Below the pieces are notes generated by a model. It did no database searches. It was not told where the DNA came from and saw only the letters and a program-made list of their open reading frames with translations. The position numbers were made by a program, and so were the translations under genes. DNA of 64,000 nt from Methylobacter sp. KS41 (lineage in GTDB: Bacteria; Pseudomonadota; Gammaproteobacteria; Methylococcales; Methylomonadaceae). The DNA lies in the NCBI GenBank assembly GCA_002862125.1, contig PHSP01000004.1, positions 104,935 to 168,934 of the forward strand, written 5' to 3'. Shown in pieces: positions 1 through 9,633 of this stretch. The first letter of the stretch is position 1. Each line of letters opens with the position of its first letter.

Positions 1-1503
1 TACGCATTCGCCGAGTCAGCTATTGATAGTGCCATTGGCAAAACCTTTATTGACAGCCAACATGCCGGGTTACGGCTGGGGCCTAACCCGGCCTACGAAA
101 TTGCCGGTTACACCGCCATCAGACAGATTCTAAGGTTTGCCTGCAGAGAGCTGGCACCCAATCTTGCCCTTGCCTCGGACGAAATCAAGAATCTGCTGCA
201 CGGCTTATCCGGCGGCTATGTACCGGCTGGCCCCAGCGGTTCCCCGACCCGGGGCATGGCGCACATTCTACCGACGGGGCGCAATTTTTACTCGGTCGAC
301 CCGCGAAGCGTACCTTCGCAATCGGCGTGGCGGGTCGGCCAGCAACTCGCTCATGAAGTGCTGAGCCGCTATCAGCGCGAAACCGGTTCTTATCCCGAGA
401 GCGTCGCCATCAGCATCTGGGGAACCAGCGCGATGCGCACCCATGGCGATGACATTGCGCAAATTTTGGCGCTGCTGGGCGTGCGCCCGCTTTGGCGCGC
501 TGAAAACCGTCAGTTAATTGGGACTGATGTCATTCCTCTTGATCAGCTCAAGCGCCCCCGTATTGACGTGACGACGCGCATCAGCGGATTTTTCCGCGAC
601 GCCTTTCCGCAATTAATCGATTTAATCGATGACGCCGTTAATGCCGTTATCGCGCTGGATGAACCGCTAACACAAAATTTTGTCCGCAAGCACTATCTTG
701 CTGAATTAAGCAGCTTGACCGGCAACGGGCTGTCGGAAAATGATGCTTCCCAGCACGCAGCCTACCGCATTTTCGGGGCCAAACCCGGCAGCTACGGTGC
801 TGGTATATTACCGCTGATTCAGGAAAAAAACTGGCAAACGGATGCCGATTTTGCCGAAAGCTATATTAACTGGGGCGGCTATGCCTATACTCGCGACGAA
901 CAGGGGAAAGATGAACGCGAGGCGTTTCGCACCCGCCTGTCAGGCGTGCAAGTCGCATTGCACAATCAGGACAACCGCGAGCACGATATTTTTGACAGCG
1001 ATGATTATCTGCAATTTCACGGCGGCATGATCGCCACGATCCGAGCCTTGACCGGTCAGCAACCGCGCCGGTATTTCGGCGACAGCCATGACCCGTCCCG
1101 CGCTCAGGTACGGGATCTGAAAGAAGAAACCTTGCGCGTATTCCGTTCGCGCGTGGTTAACCCGAAGTGGCTGACGAGCATCCAGCGCCATGGATATAAA
1201 GGCGGCCTGGAACTGACCGCGACTGTCGATTATCTGTTCGGCTACGATGCCACCGCCCAAATCATGGATGACTGGATGTACGAGCAAGTCGCCGAAACCT
1301 ATGCGATGAACCCGGAGATGCAACGCTTTCTTGAAGAGGCCAATCCGTGGGCTCAGAACGCTATCGCCGAACGCCTGCTGGAAGCCGCCAGCCGAGGCAT
1401 GTGGACTGAACCCAAGCAACAGACCCTGGACGCTCTGCAAGCCATTTACTTGCACAGCGAAACCCTGCTGGAAGCGCGCGGCGAGACGCCGCGCAGCGCA
1501 TGA
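1..1503 (+). CDS. cobN: Cobaltochelatase subunit CobN, C-terminal part
   Basis: The reading frame is open from the first base, so the gene starts upstream of the window; about the last 500 residues are visible. CobN is the large, substrate-binding subunit of the ATP-dependent cobaltochelatase that inserts cobalt into the corrin ring. The stretch near 208-290 carries the family signature [15 protein letters not shown] followed by [12 protein letters not shown], and [14 protein letters not shown] follows. The C-terminal half matches the conserved CobN/BchH end, including the [13 protein letters not shown] block. A chelatase AAA+/VWA subunit starts 7 bases downstream, as expected for its partner. 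An Mg-chelatase H subunit would be the alternative, but the corrin gene context favours cobalt. Confidence 0.93.
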   Translation, partial: YAFAESAIDSAIGKTFIDSQHAGLRLGPNPAYEIAGYTAIRQILRFACRELAPNLALASDEIKNLLHGLSGGYVPAGPSGSPTRGMAHILPTGRNFYSVDPRSVPSQSAWRVGQQLAHEVLSRYQRETGSYPESVAISIWGTSAMRTHGDDIAQILALLGVRPLWRAENRQLIGTDVIPLDQLKRPRIDVTTRISGFFRDAFPQLIDLIDDAVNAVIALDEPLTQNFVRKHYLAELSSLTGNGLSENDASQHAAYRIFGAKPGSYGAGILPLIQEKNWQTDADFAESYINWGGYAYTRDEQGKDEREAFRTRLSGVQVALHNQDNREHDIFDSDDYLQFHGGMIATIRALTGQQPRRYFGDSHDPSRAQVRDLKEETLRVFRSRVVNPKWLTSIQRHGYKGGLELTATVDYLFGYDATAQIMDDWMYEQVAETYAMNPEMQRFLEEANPWAQNAIAERLLEAASRGMWTEPKQQTLDALQAIYLHSETLLEARGETPRSA

Positions 1504-1510
1504 GGAGATT

Positions 1511-3409
1511 ATGAATTTTCCTTTTTCCGCGATTGTCGAGCAAACGCAGTTGAAGACAGCGCTATTGCTGTGCGCCGTTGACCCGTCCTTAGGCGGCGTA
1601 TTGATACGCGGCGACAAAGGCTCGGCAAAGAGTACGGCGGCCAGAGCGCTGATCGACATCCTTCCTCCCATCGAAAGGGTTGCCGGTTGCGCTTTCAATT
1701 GCGCACCCGGTTCACCCAGCGAGCACTGTGAAATCTGCAGTGAGGGCAATGCCACGGCCATAGCCAGTCCGGTGCCATTTATCACTCTGCCGCTAGGTGC
1801 AACCGAAGACCGCGTGGTCGGCACACTGGATTTACAGCAGGCGCTTAAAGGTGCGCAGCGCATTTTTCAACCGGGCCTGCTGGCAGCCGCGCACCGCGGC
1901 ATACTTTATATAGACGAAGTCAATCTGCTCCCCGATCATCTGGTCGATGTGCTGCTCGATGCGGCGGCGATGGGCGTCAACTCGGTGCAGCGCGAAGGCT
2001 TGTCGGTTACTCATCCCGCCCGTTTCACCCTGATCGGCACGATGAATCTGGAAGAAGGCGACTTGCGCCCGCAACTGCTGGACCGTTTCGGCTTGATGGT
2101 CGAAGTGACCGCGCCGCGCGATAAAACCCTGCGTGCCGAGGTGGTGCGCCGGCGCATCGCCTATGAAGCCGGTCAAGCCGGTTATGCAGCCGCCTGGAGC
2201 CTGGAGCAGCAAGCGCTGCGCGAGCAGCTGGCCAATGCCCAGCGCTTGCTCCCGGAAGTGACATTGGATGACGGCCTGCTCGATCTCATCAGTCATTTGT
2301 GTTGCGAGTTTGAAGTCGCCAGCGTGCGTGCCGACATCGTTATTCATAAAGCGGCGCGCGCCTTGGCCGCCCTTGCCGGCCGGTTACAGGCCACTCCTTA
2401 TGACGTGCGCGGCGCGGCGGAACTGGCATTGCCGCATCGGCGCAGACGCAAACCCTTTGAACAGCCCGGTCTGGATAAGGATCGTCTTGATGAGCTGATG
2501 CAGCAAGCCCAGCAACCAAATGAACGAGAAGACGGCTGCGACACAGACTCGGAGCTGGAAAACTCCGGACAGGACGGTGACTCAACAGACCGGCAGCAGG
2601 TTTTTGCCGCCGCTGCCTCTGGCAGCGCCCCGAGAATCACTGTAGATATAAGTGCCAGACACCCTGCCGCAGGCAAGCGCAATACGGCAACAGATGCGCC
2701 GCGTGGACGCGTGGTGCGCGCCGCGCCAAACCAAAATCCGGACAGTCTTGCGATCGGCGCGACGCTACGCAGTGCGGCAATGCGCAATGCAGGCGGCTTT
2801 AAGGTAACGAAGCACGATTTGCATCAACAAATCCGCAGCGGTAAAAGCGCCAACCTGATTTTATTTGTCGTCGACGCCTCCGGCTCCATGTCCGCGCAAC
2901 GCCGCATGGAAGCCGTCAAAGGCGCGGTATTAACACTTCTGACCGATGCCTACCAGCAGCGGGATCAGGTCGCCGTTATCTCATTTCGCGGCGAATCAGC
3001 ACACCTGCTATTGCCGCCAACCCGCAGCGTTGATCTTGCCGGACAGCATTTGACCGCCCTGCCGACAGGCGGCCGGACGCCTTTGGCGCACGCGCTGCAA
3101 CTGGCACTGGAAACCCTGGATAAAACAAATGGCAATGACATGCCGCCCTTGCTGGTTTTGCTCAGCGACGGCAAAGCCAATGTATCCATAAACGATGGCG
3201 GCGACCCCTGGCAGGAGACACTAAAATTTGCGGAATTGCTCGCATATCGCAGCATCCCTGCCTTAGTGCTGGATACTGAAAGCGGTTATTTACGCCTGGG
3301 CAGAGCCCGCCAGCTGGCCAATGCGCTGGGCGCGGAATGCCTGACGCTGGAAGAGTTATCGGCGGAAAATCTGGCGCTGACGATACGCACTTGTATCAAA
3401 ACAAGCTAA
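1511..3409 (+). CDS. ChlI/ChlD-type AAA+ and VWA chelatase subunit (CobN partner)
   Basis: A 632-aa protein joining an N-terminal AAA+ ATPase (ChlI/BchI-like) to a C-terminal von Willebrand A domain (ChlD/BchD-like). It is the likely motor for CobN in place of separate CobS and CobT. Walker A is GDKGSAKST at residues 34-42, Walker B is LYIDEVNLL near 131, and the VWA metal-binding motif DASGSMS begins at 455. A charged, low-complexity linker (about 320-400) joins the domains. The frame is open further upstream, but I place the start at the ATG at 1511: a GGAG sits just before it and the protein then begins NFPFSAIVEQ, the usual ChlI start. It follows cobN by 7 bases, so the two are probably cotranscribed. 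Confidence 0.9.
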   Translation: MNFPFSAIVEQTQLKTALLLCAVDPSLGGVLIRGDKGSAKSTAARALIDILPPIERVAGCAFNCAPGSPSEHCEICSEGNATAIASPVPFITLPLGATEDRVVGTLDLQQALKGAQRIFQPGLLAAAHRGILYIDEVNLLPDHLVDVLLDAAAMGVNSVQREGLSVTHPARFTLIGTMNLEEGDLRPQLLDRFGLMVEVTAPRDKTLRAEVVRRRIAYEAGQAGYAAAWSLEQQALREQLANAQRLLPEVTLDDGLLDLISHLCCEFEVASVRADIVIHKAARALAALAGRLQATPYDVRGAAELALPHRRRRKPFEQPGLDKDRLDELMQQAQQPNEREDGCDTDSELENSGQDGDSTDRQQVFAAAASGSAPRITVDISARHPAAGKRNTATDAPRGRVVRAAPNQNPDSLAIGATLRSAAMRNAGGFKVTKHDLHQQIRSGKSANLILFVVDASGSMSAQRRMEAVKGAVLTLLTDAYQQRDQVAVISFRGESAHLLLPPTRSVDLAGQHLTALPTGGRTPLAHALQLALETLDKTNGNDMPPLLVLLSDGKANVSINDGGDPWQETLKFAELLAYRSIPALVLDTESGYLRLGRARQLANALGAECLTLEELSAENLALTIRTCIKTS

Positions 3410-3528
3410 CCCTCGCACCTTGGCAGATACTAGAAGTAATGTGACTAGTTATAACGCTTGAGAATTTATGATTTACAAACTAACAATTATGAAAAGGTTA
3501 ATGACACCCTGGCGAATAAAATCCGGTT

Positions 3529-3570
3529 GTGGGAGCGACGCCCTCGTCGCGACGAGGGCGTCGCTCCCAC
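3529..3570. repeat. Perfect 42-bp palindromic repeat (REP-like)
   Basis: Two 21-base arms form an uninterrupted perfect inverted repeat, with arm start GTGGGAGCGACGCCCTCGTC. It lies in the 207-base gap between the chelatase subunit gene and cbiE. A related, imperfect copy lies at 47359-47426. It would form a strong hairpin in RNA, but no T-run follows, so a dispersed extragenic repeat is more likely than an intrinsic terminator. Confidence 0.8.
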
Positions 3571-3616
3571 GAAATTTGTTAACAACTTTCACTGTAAAGA
3601 TGTTTAAGGAACTGCA

Positions 3617-4312
3617 ATGATTGTCTGTATAGGCGCGGGTCCGGGTGATTTGGGATATTTGACCCAGCGCGGCGCGGAGCTGATCCGCAATGCCGACGTG
3701 GTCGCCGGTTTTGACGCCGTCGTTAACGTCATTCAAAGCCTGATTCCGGCTGCGGCGCAAACCGTGCTGATGAATTACCGCGACCAGACTGCGCAGCTGG
3801 CTCAGGTGGCCGAAGCGCATCATGCCGGCAAGCGCTGCGTGGTGGTCTTTATGGGCGACATTCATTTCAGCGGCTTTCAGTATCTGGAGCGGGTCGAGCG
3901 CGCTTGCGGGCATCAGGTGGAAACGGTGCCGGGCATATCCTCGGCGCAAATACTCGCGTCGCGCGCCAAAGTCTGTTTCGACGAAACCACATTTATTACC
4001 TTTCATCGCCGTGGCGGCCTTGAGCCTTTCAAGCGTCATCTGGTGCATGTATTGCAAGACCAGCGCAATGCCATCGTGATTCCCTGTCCGTGGGATGCAG
4101 CGCGTTCATTCATGCCCCGCCACATCGCGGCTTACTTGCTGGAAAATGGCATATCGCCAGGGCATCCGACCGAAGTATGGGAAAATCTAACAAGAAACGA
4201 AGCCGAATGGCGCGGTACGCTCGCTGACTGTGTTGATAGAGAATTCAGCGACATGAGCATTATGTTGATCCGCACCCTGAGTCCCATGTCCAGCCAGATT
4301 GAAGCGCAATGA
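3617..4312 (+). CDS. cbiE: Cobalt-precorrin-7 C5-methyltransferase CbiE
   Basis: A 231-aa SAM-dependent tetrapyrrole methylase that methylates C5 in corrin ring synthesis. The N-terminal glycine-rich SAM motif is visible as [12 protein letters not shown] (residues 5-16), with the GDIHFSG and PGISSAQ blocks of the family further on and the CbiE-type [16 protein letters not shown] near the C-terminus. It is a CbiE-only protein: no CbiT (C15-methylating/decarboxylating) domain is attached and no cbiT gene is seen elsewhere in the window. An AAGGA lies about 7 bases before the ATG. Its stop overlaps the next start by ATGA. Confidence 0.9.
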   Translation: MIVCIGAGPGDLGYLTQRGAELIRNADVVAGFDAVVNVIQSLIPAAAQTVLMNYRDQTAQLAQVAEAHHAGKRCVVVFMGDIHFSGFQYLERVERACGHQVETVPGISSAQILASRAKVCFDETTFITFHRRGGLEPFKRHLVHVLQDQRNAIVIPCPWDAARSFMPRHIAAYLLENGISPGHPTEVWENLTRNEAEWRGTLADCVDREFSDMSIMLIRTLSPMSSQIEAQ

Positions 4313-5967
4313 AACTCGCAGATAATCAAATCTCCCCTAACCCCTCTTTTACAAAGAGGGGGACTGATCAAAATACTTTCGGCATCGTGGTCGCCGGACA
4401 CGGCAGCCGTGACCCTGACGGCATCAAGGAATTTGAACAACTGGTTGAGTTGATCAAGGAACGCGCCCCGCAGCATATTGTCAGTCACGGCTATCTGGAA
4501 TTCGCCGGCCCGACCATCGATCAAGCGGTTATCGCGCAGATAGACGCAGGCGTCAGGCGAGTGGTGATGGCGCCCGGCGTATTGCTGGCGGCAAGCCATG
4601 CCAAGAACGATTTGCCCAGCGAGTTACTGGCTTTTGCCAAAACCCGCACTGACATCGATTTTCATTTTGGCGCGCCGCTGGGCCTGCATCCGCTGTTATT
4701 GCAAGTTGTCCAGGAGCGCATCGTCGCCGCCGAAGCCCGGTCATCGCATACCGTTCGCCGTGACGACACCTGCCTGGTGCTGGTGGGGCGCGGCACGACG
4801 GACCCAGACGCCAACGGCGAAGTCTCCAAATTCGCCCGGATGATCGAGGAAGGCATGGGCTTTGGCGCAGCCTTCGTATGTTATTCCGGAACCGCCAAAC
4901 CGCTGGTCTCGGATGGTTTGCGCAGCGCCGCTCGATTGGGCTATGCGCGACTGATCGTCGTCCCTTTTTTTTTGTTTGACGGCGTTCTGGTCAAACGGAT
5001 TTATGCCGCCGCCGATGCCCTGCAGGAACGGGAGCCTGGGCTGGAAATCCTTAAAGCCGGTTATCTTGGCGTACATCCAAACGTCGCGGATGTCATCATT
5101 GCGCGGGCGCAGGAGGCGGTTGAAGGCCGCGCGGAGATGAACTGCGCACTGTGCAAATACCGGGTGCAGATTCCCGGCTTTGAAGAACAGGTCGGCGAGC
5201 CGCAACGCGCTCACCACCTTAAAGCGCGCGGTCTGCTGGAGAAAGACGTGGCGCCAGGCAATGTTAATCCAGGATACGCCCCTTACGTGCCGCACCCGAT
5301 AGAAGCCGAAAGTTTCCGTATTATCGCGGCTGGACGCGATTGGTCCGATTTTCCCGCCGCCCATTTGACTATTCTGCAGCGGCTCGTGCATACCAGCGGC
5401 GATTTTAACGCCGCCGATGATCTCTATTTTTCCGCGGGCGCGGTTGAAACCGGCATTCGAGCGCTGCTGCGCTGCAAGCGGATCGTCACCGACGTGACGA
5501 TGGTGCAGACCGGCCTGAAACGCGCATTGCTGGATCAACTGGGCATCGAAACCTGGTGCGGCGTGCATGATAACGAAACGGCGCTGCTGGCTGCCGCGCA
5601 AGGCATTACCCGTTCCGCCGCGGGAATACGCCGGGCCTGGGAAAAGTTTGGCAACGACATCGTGCTCGCTATCGGCGATGCGCCAACCGCCATCATGGAG
5701 GCGACACGCCTGATTCGCGAACATGGCTGGCGGCCTCAACTGGTAATCGGTTTGCCGGTTGGCTTTGTCGGCACCTGCGAAGCGAAAGCCGATCTCAAGC
5801 GTTGTTTGCAAGTGCCGCGCATCACCAATAGCGGAACGCGCGGCGGTTCGCCCTGGGCCGCCAGCGTGGTTAACGGTCTGATGATCGATGCGGTGAATCA
5901 GCTGGCAACAGCCGCTGCGGAGTTGTCCGAGCAAGGCGGCGGAGATAGCCGGGCTATGCTGCGCTGA
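4309..5967 (+). CDS. cbiX-cbiC: Fusion: sirohydrochlorin cobaltochelatase CbiX + precorrin-8X methylmutase CbiC/CobH
   Basis: A 552-aa two-enzyme fusion. Residues about 24-300 are CbiX, which inserts cobalt into sirohydrochlorin; [12 protein letters not shown] holds its catalytic His (31), and a second repeat is visible ([16 protein letters not shown]). A cysteine-containing segment ([16 protein letters not shown]) and an HH linker follow. Residues about 327-545 are precorrin-8X methylmutase, which moves the C11 methyl to C12; LVHTSGDF contains the probable catalytic His361, and the [16 protein letters not shown] end is typical. The ATG overlaps the cbiE stop. Residues about 8-20 are encoded by a palindromic repeat, so the first 22 residues are not conserved CbiX sequence. 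Confidence 0.92.
   Translation: MKLADNQISPNPSFTKRGTDQNTFGIVVAGHGSRDPDGIKEFEQLVELIKERAPQHIVSHGYLEFAGPTIDQAVIAQIDAGVRRVVMAPGVLLAASHAKNDLPSELLAFAKTRTDIDFHFGAPLGLHPLLLQVVQERIVAAEARSSHTVRRDDTCLVLVGRGTTDPDANGEVSKFARMIEEGMGFGAAFVCYSGTAKPLVSDGLRSAARLGYARLIVVPFFLFDGVLVKRIYAAADALQEREPGLEILKAGYLGVHPNVADVIIARAQEAVEGRAEMNCALCKYRVQIPGFEEQVGEPQRAHHLKARGLLEKDVAPGNVNPGYAPYVPHPIEAESFRIIAAGRDWSDFPAAHLTILQRLVHTSGDFNAADDLYFSAGAVETGIRALLRCKRIVTDVTMVQTGLKRALLDQLGIETWCGVHDNETALLAAAQGITRSAAGIRRAWEKFGNDIVLAIGDAPTAIMEATRLIREHGWRPQLVIGLPVGFVGTCEAKADLKRCLQVPRITNSGTRGGSPWAASVVNGLMIDAVNQLATAAAELSEQGGGDSRAMLR
4331..4362. repeat. Dispersed palindromic repeat inside the 5' end of cbiX-cbiC
   Basis: The sequence TCTCCCCTAACCCCTCTTTT continues into a matching AAAGAGGGGGA arm, a 9-base stem with a 3-base loop (4341-4349 pairing with 4353-4361). 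This type of CCCCTAACCCCTCTTT repeat is normally extragenic. Here it is read in frame as part of the fusion protein's N-terminus (residues [10 protein letters not shown]). Confidence 0.7.
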
Positions 5968-5986
5968 CCCGGCCTGCAGGCAATCC

Positions 5987-7132
5987 ATGGATCAAATTGA
6001 GCTGGAAAAATTTGACCTCGATGTGCTCGCGCCAAATGGTTTACGGCGGGGACGAACGACCGGAAGTTGCGCTACTGCGGCGGTTAAAGCGGCTCTGAAC
6101 TTGCTGGTTCATGGGGATTATTGCACCCAGGTAGCAGTGACTTTGCCCGGTAACCATCATTATTTAGTAGTGCCGGTTCAGTCCGTGCGCTGGCTGGATG
6201 AACAGTCGGCATGCGCCGGAGTGATCAAGGACGGCGGCGATGATCCTGACAACACGCACGGCGCGACTATTTTTGCCATGGTGAAAAAAAACCAGCTTGG
6301 CCGGGTTCGTTTTTTTGCGGGAAAAGGCGTCGGCACGGCGACCCAACCCGGTTTAAGGGTAGCCCCCGGTGAGCCCGCCATCAACCCGGTTCCGCGTATG
6401 ATGATGCAACAGGCCGTCACTGAAGTGTTGGAATATGAAGCGCCAGCAGACCTGAACGCCGGTTTCGATCTCACCATCGGTTGTGAAAACGGCGAAAGCA
6501 TCGCGAAAAAAACGTTTAACCCCCGGCTCGGCATAGTCGGCGGCATTTCGATTCTTGGCACGTCGGGCATAGTCGAGCCCTTGTCGCTGGCCTCGTGGAT
6601 TGCCTCCATCGAAGTCTATGTGCGCGTCGCGCTGGGCGGCGGCGCGCAAAGCATCGCCTTCCTGCCGGGTAAAATTGGCCGCAAATACGCCAAAGAAACG
6701 CTCGGCCTGCCTGCGCAGCGAGCCGTGCAAATCGCCAACTTTCCGGGTGACGCGCTGGATTTTATGCAGCAAGCCTTGTCAGAAGAACAGCGCGGCCTCG
6801 ATGTGCTTTGGCTGCTGGGCCATCCCGGCAAACTTGCCAAAGTGCTGGCAGGTAAGTGGGACACGCACTCCAGCAAGAGCGGCATGGCCATGGACGCGGT
6901 AGCGGATGTAGCAGCGGAACTGGGCTTTAACGGCAATCTGGTACAGGCCATAGCCCAAGCCAATACCGTGGAGGCGGCAATAGAAAAATTACAGCGCGAA
7001 TCCGGCGCGCAGGCTTTATGGATGGAAATTGAACGGCGCATCGCCGTGCTTGTTCACGAACGGGCTCCGGCCGCAAGCCGTGTTGAAGTGCGCTTATTTA
7101 ACTTGAATGGCAAAACCTTGGGAGCGCCATGA
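5987..7132 (+). CDS. cbiD: Cobalt-precorrin-5B C1-methyltransferase CbiD
   Basis: A 381-aa CbiD, the SAM-dependent enzyme that methylates C1 in the early-cobalt (anaerobic-type) corrin pathway. The family N-terminal motif LRRGRTTGSCATAAVKAAL is at about residues 18-36. GCENGESIAKKTFNPRLGI and GGISILGTSGIVEP are the central CbiD signatures, and KWDTHSSKSGMAMDAV lies near the C-terminus. Length fits the family (about 360-380). The stop overlaps the cobI start by ATGA (7129-7132). Its presence supports an early-cobalt route despite the cobN upstream. Confidence 0.95.
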   Translation: MDQIELEKFDLDVLAPNGLRRGRTTGSCATAAVKAALNLLVHGDYCTQVAVTLPGNHHYLVVPVQSVRWLDEQSACAGVIKDGGDDPDNTHGATIFAMVKKNQLGRVRFFAGKGVGTATQPGLRVAPGEPAINPVPRMMMQQAVTEVLEYEAPADLNAGFDLTIGCENGESIAKKTFNPRLGIVGGISILGTSGIVEPLSLASWIASIEVYVRVALGGGAQSIAFLPGKIGRKYAKETLGLPAQRAVQIANFPGDALDFMQQALSEEQRGLDVLWLLGHPGKLAKVLAGKWDTHSSKSGMAMDAVADVAAELGFNGNLVQAIAQANTVEAAIEKLQRESGAQALWMEIERRIAVLVHERAPAASRVEVRLFNLNGKTLGAP

Positions 7133-7926
7133 GCAAATTGGGTACATTTTGGGGTATCGGCGTTGGGCCGGGGCCTGCCGGCTACATTCCTCTGGCGGCG
7201 ATTGAAGCCTTGCGCATGGCCGACATCGTGTTTGCGCCGCGCGCGACAACCTCCGGAAGCTCGGTTGCATTGCGGTGTCTTGCAGGCATAGCCATCGCGC
7301 CGGAACGGATACGGGAAATCGAGTTTAACATGGATACCGACCGCTCGGTGCTGAGCGAGCATTACGCCCGGTTGGCGGAAACAATAGCGGTCGAGTTGCG
7401 CGCAGGACTTAACGCCGCCTATCTGACCATCGGCGATACGCTCACCTACTCCACTTACGGCTATGTGCTGGCGGCCTTGCAAGAGCTGCTGCCGGGATTG
7501 CCGCAGCGCACCTTTCCCGGCATCACCAGCTATGCGGCGGCAGCGGCAGCATTGAGTTGGCCGCTCGGCGAAGGCAAGGAACGCACGCTGATTTTACCGT
7601 GCCCGGAAGATGCCGCCAGTCTGCGCTATGACATCGAAACCCATGACATTGTGGTATTGATGAAGATCGGCAAACGCCTGCCGTGGGTATTGGATTTGCT
7701 GCGCGACATGGGCATTGCCGGACACTGCGCGTTCGCCCGGCGCATCGGCCTGGATGATGAAATGCTGTCGGCTGACCTGAGCAATTTATGCCCGACTGAA
7801 GCCATGGGCTATCTGTCCACGCTGTTAATCCGGAAAGATCCCAGAGAGAAAAGACACTCTGGTCAGGGTATCCCACCTGACGTCCTTCAGATGAATGCAA
7901 ACAGGCTCCAGGAAGATTTGTCATGA
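7129..7926 (+). CDS. cobI: Precorrin-2 C20-methyltransferase CobI/CbiL
   Basis: A 265-aa tetrapyrrole methylase acting on C20 of (cobalt-)precorrin-2, the first committed methylation of the corrin branch. GIGVGPGPAGYIPLAA (residues 9-24) is the SAM-binding N-terminus, followed by the CobI-type ADIVFAPRA. TIGDTLTYSTYGYV and PGITSYAAAAA are further family blocks. The last 25-30 residues (after LLIRKDP) look like a non-conserved tail. ATGA overlaps on both sides suggest translational coupling with cbiD and cobM. Confidence 0.93.
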   Translation: MSKLGTFWGIGVGPGPAGYIPLAAIEALRMADIVFAPRATTSGSSVALRCLAGIAIAPERIREIEFNMDTDRSVLSEHYARLAETIAVELRAGLNAAYLTIGDTLTYSTYGYVLAALQELLPGLPQRTFPGITSYAAAAAALSWPLGEGKERTLILPCPEDAASLRYDIETHDIVVLMKIGKRLPWVLDLLRDMGIAGHCAFARRIGLDDEMLSADLSNLCPTEAMGYLSTLLIRKDPREKRHSGQGIPPDVLQMNANRLQEDLS

Positions 7927-8705
7927 AAGTTTATTTTATCGGCGCCGGCCCCGGCGCTGCCGATTTGATTACCTTGCGCGGCGCGGCGATTCTGGGCCGG
8001 GTCGACATGGTGTTGTACGCCGGCTCTCTGGTGTCGAAGGATATGCTGGCGCATTGCAAAGTGGATGCCGAAATAATCGATACCGCCCAGCTCGATTTGG
8101 AACAGCAGGAAGCCTGTTATCGACGTGCCCAGGCGCAGGGCATCGATGTCGCTCGTCTGCACTCCGGCGATCCCGCCATTTATGGCGCAACCGCCGAGCA
8201 AATGCGCCGCCTGGATGCGCTGGGCATTGCCTATGAAATCGTCCCCGGAGTATCGTCGTTTACTGCGGCGGCGGCCACTATCAAAGCTGAACTGACCAAG
8301 CCTGAAGTTTCACAAACCATCATTCTGACACGGGTTTCAGGCCGCGCCTCAGCCGTGCCGGAAAGTGAATCGATTGCGCTGCTCGCAGGACACCGTGCGA
8401 CCCTATGCATTTTTTTGTCCGGCCCGCATTTGAAAAAGATTGTCGCCGATCTGCGTCTGCATTATCCCGACGACACGCCGGTCGCGTTGGTATACAGGGC
8501 AACGTGGCCGGAAGAAAGAACCCACCAGAGCACTTTAGGCCAGTTGCTTTCTGAAATCAAAAGCAGCGACTGGAATCTTACCACCATGCTCTTGGTGGGC
8601 GAAGCGCTGAGTACTCATTTACCGGCAGAATCCCGATTATATGCCAAGGATTACACGCATATTTTCCGGGTAGTGAAGAAACGCAAAACGACGACAGACG
8701 GATGA
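7923..8705 (+). CDS. cobM: Precorrin-4 C11-methyltransferase CobM/CbiF
   Basis: A 260-aa SAM-dependent methylase that adds the C11 methyl group. The N-terminus KVYFIGAGPGAADLITLRG and YAGSLVSKDML are classic CobM/CbiF sequence. RLHSGDPAIYGATAEQMRRL and PGVSSFTAAAATIKAELT follow, and VALVYRATWPEE lies near the end. Length matches the family (about 250-260). Start and stop both overlap their neighbours by 4 bases. Confidence 0.95.
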   Translation: MKVYFIGAGPGAADLITLRGAAILGRVDMVLYAGSLVSKDMLAHCKVDAEIIDTAQLDLEQQEACYRRAQAQGIDVARLHSGDPAIYGATAEQMRRLDALGIAYEIVPGVSSFTAAAATIKAELTKPEVSQTIILTRVSGRASAVPESESIALLAGHRATLCIFLSGPHLKKIVADLRLHYPDDTPVALVYRATWPEERTHQSTLGQLLSEIKSSDWNLTTMLLVGEALSTHLPAESRLYAKDYTHIFRVVKKRKTTTDG

Positions 8706-9466
8706 ACCGTGATACCGGTATCTGGCTGGTACGTCCGGAAAGCGAGGCGCTGGCCACGACGTTGCAAAAACAGTTGGGAGGTACGCTTTATCGGCCTTGG
8801 CTGAATCTCTCTGTCACGCAGAAAGACCAGTTTGCCGCCGCCTACCGATTGCACAAACAGTGGATCATGATAGCGGCCAGCGGTATTGCCGTGCGTTTTC
8901 TGGATGGCTTGGCCCAGGACAAACACAGCGATCCGGCGGTAGTGGTGCTGGATGAAGCGGGGCGCTTTGCCGTTTCGCTGCTGGCAGGTCACGAAGGCGG
9001 CGCAAATCGCCTGGCTTATCGGGTCGCCAATGTTGTCGGCGCGGTGCCGGTGATTACGACGGCGACCGAGGCATTAAAGCCTTTGGTAATCGGCATCGGT
9101 TGCCGCAAAGATGTTCCCGTTGCACGCATTACCGCCGCTGTTCAACAGGCGCTGGGTAACCGTCGCATCAACGAAATACGCGAGATTGCAACCATAGACT
9201 TGAAAGCCAACGAGCCTGGGTTGCTTGAGTTTTGCGAGCAATACCAGCTTCCGCTGCGGGTTCTGGCTCACGAAACCGTTGCGGCGAGGGCGTGGGTAAC
9301 GCAGCCATCGGACTGGGTGCAAAAAAATGTGGGACTGCCGGGCGTCTGTGAACCCTGCGCCTTGATCGCCAGTCCGCGCGGCCGGTTAATTGTGCCAAAA
9401 GAGACATTGGATGGCGTTGCCGTGGCGGTAGTGGAAGATGACAAAAGATATGAAGAAAAGCTTTGA
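8702..9466 (+). CDS. cbiG: Cobalt-precorrin-5A hydrolase CbiG (compact form)
   Basis: CbiG opens the delta-lactone of cobalt-precorrin-5A with loss of acetaldehyde in the early-cobalt pathway. The 254-aa protein shows the N-terminal CbiG domain (VVVLDEAGRFAVSLLAGHEG, residues about 79-98) and the C-terminal CbiG/CobE-like domain (VIGIGCRKDVPV, from about 129). It is shorter than typical CbiG (about 350 aa), apparently because the middle linker domain is reduced. It starts by ATGA overlap with cobM. The run of tightly packed cob/cbi genes stops here; a foreign-looking gene follows. Confidence 0.9.
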   Translation: MNRDTGIWLVRPESEALATTLQKQLGGTLYRPWLNLSVTQKDQFAAAYRLHKQWIMIAASGIAVRFLDGLAQDKHSDPAVVVLDEAGRFAVSLLAGHEGGANRLAYRVANVVGAVPVITTATEALKPLVIGIGCRKDVPVARITAAVQQALGNRRINEIREIATIDLKANEPGLLEFCEQYQLPLRVLAHETVAARAWVTQPSDWVQKNVGLPGVCEPCALIASPRGRLIVPKETLDGVAVAVVEDDKRYEEKL

Positions 9467-9561
9467 AATGGGTTTAAACTTGCATTTGGGTCATAATAAA
9501 TTTGAAGGTTCAAATAAACAAGGCTACAAGTCTTGTTACAATCCCATGATCAAATTGATGA

Positions 9562-9590
9562 TTATCCATTAGACTTCAACGCCTTATAAT
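9562..9590 (+). promoter_or_regulatory. Possible promoter of the helicase-nuclease gene
   Basis: A perfect TATAAT at 9585-9590 lies 43 bases before the ATG at 9634, in the AT-rich 167-base gap after cbiG. The -35 is poor (TTATCC at 9562, 17-base spacer). It suggests the inserted gene has its own promoter rather than relying on the cobalamin operon. Confidence 0.3.
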
Positions 9591-9633
9591 CTCTGCTTTA
9601 ACATTCACCCCACAGATTAAACCGGAAAAAAAT

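Noticed and set aside
940..1863. 307-aa minus-strand frame over the cobN/chelatase junction
   Set aside because: Antisense of two well-supported genes with no recognisable protein motif.
4741..5988. Long 415-aa frame on the minus strand
   Set aside because: It is the antisense of the cbiX-cbiC gene, which has clear family motifs; GC-rich codon use opens the opposite frame.
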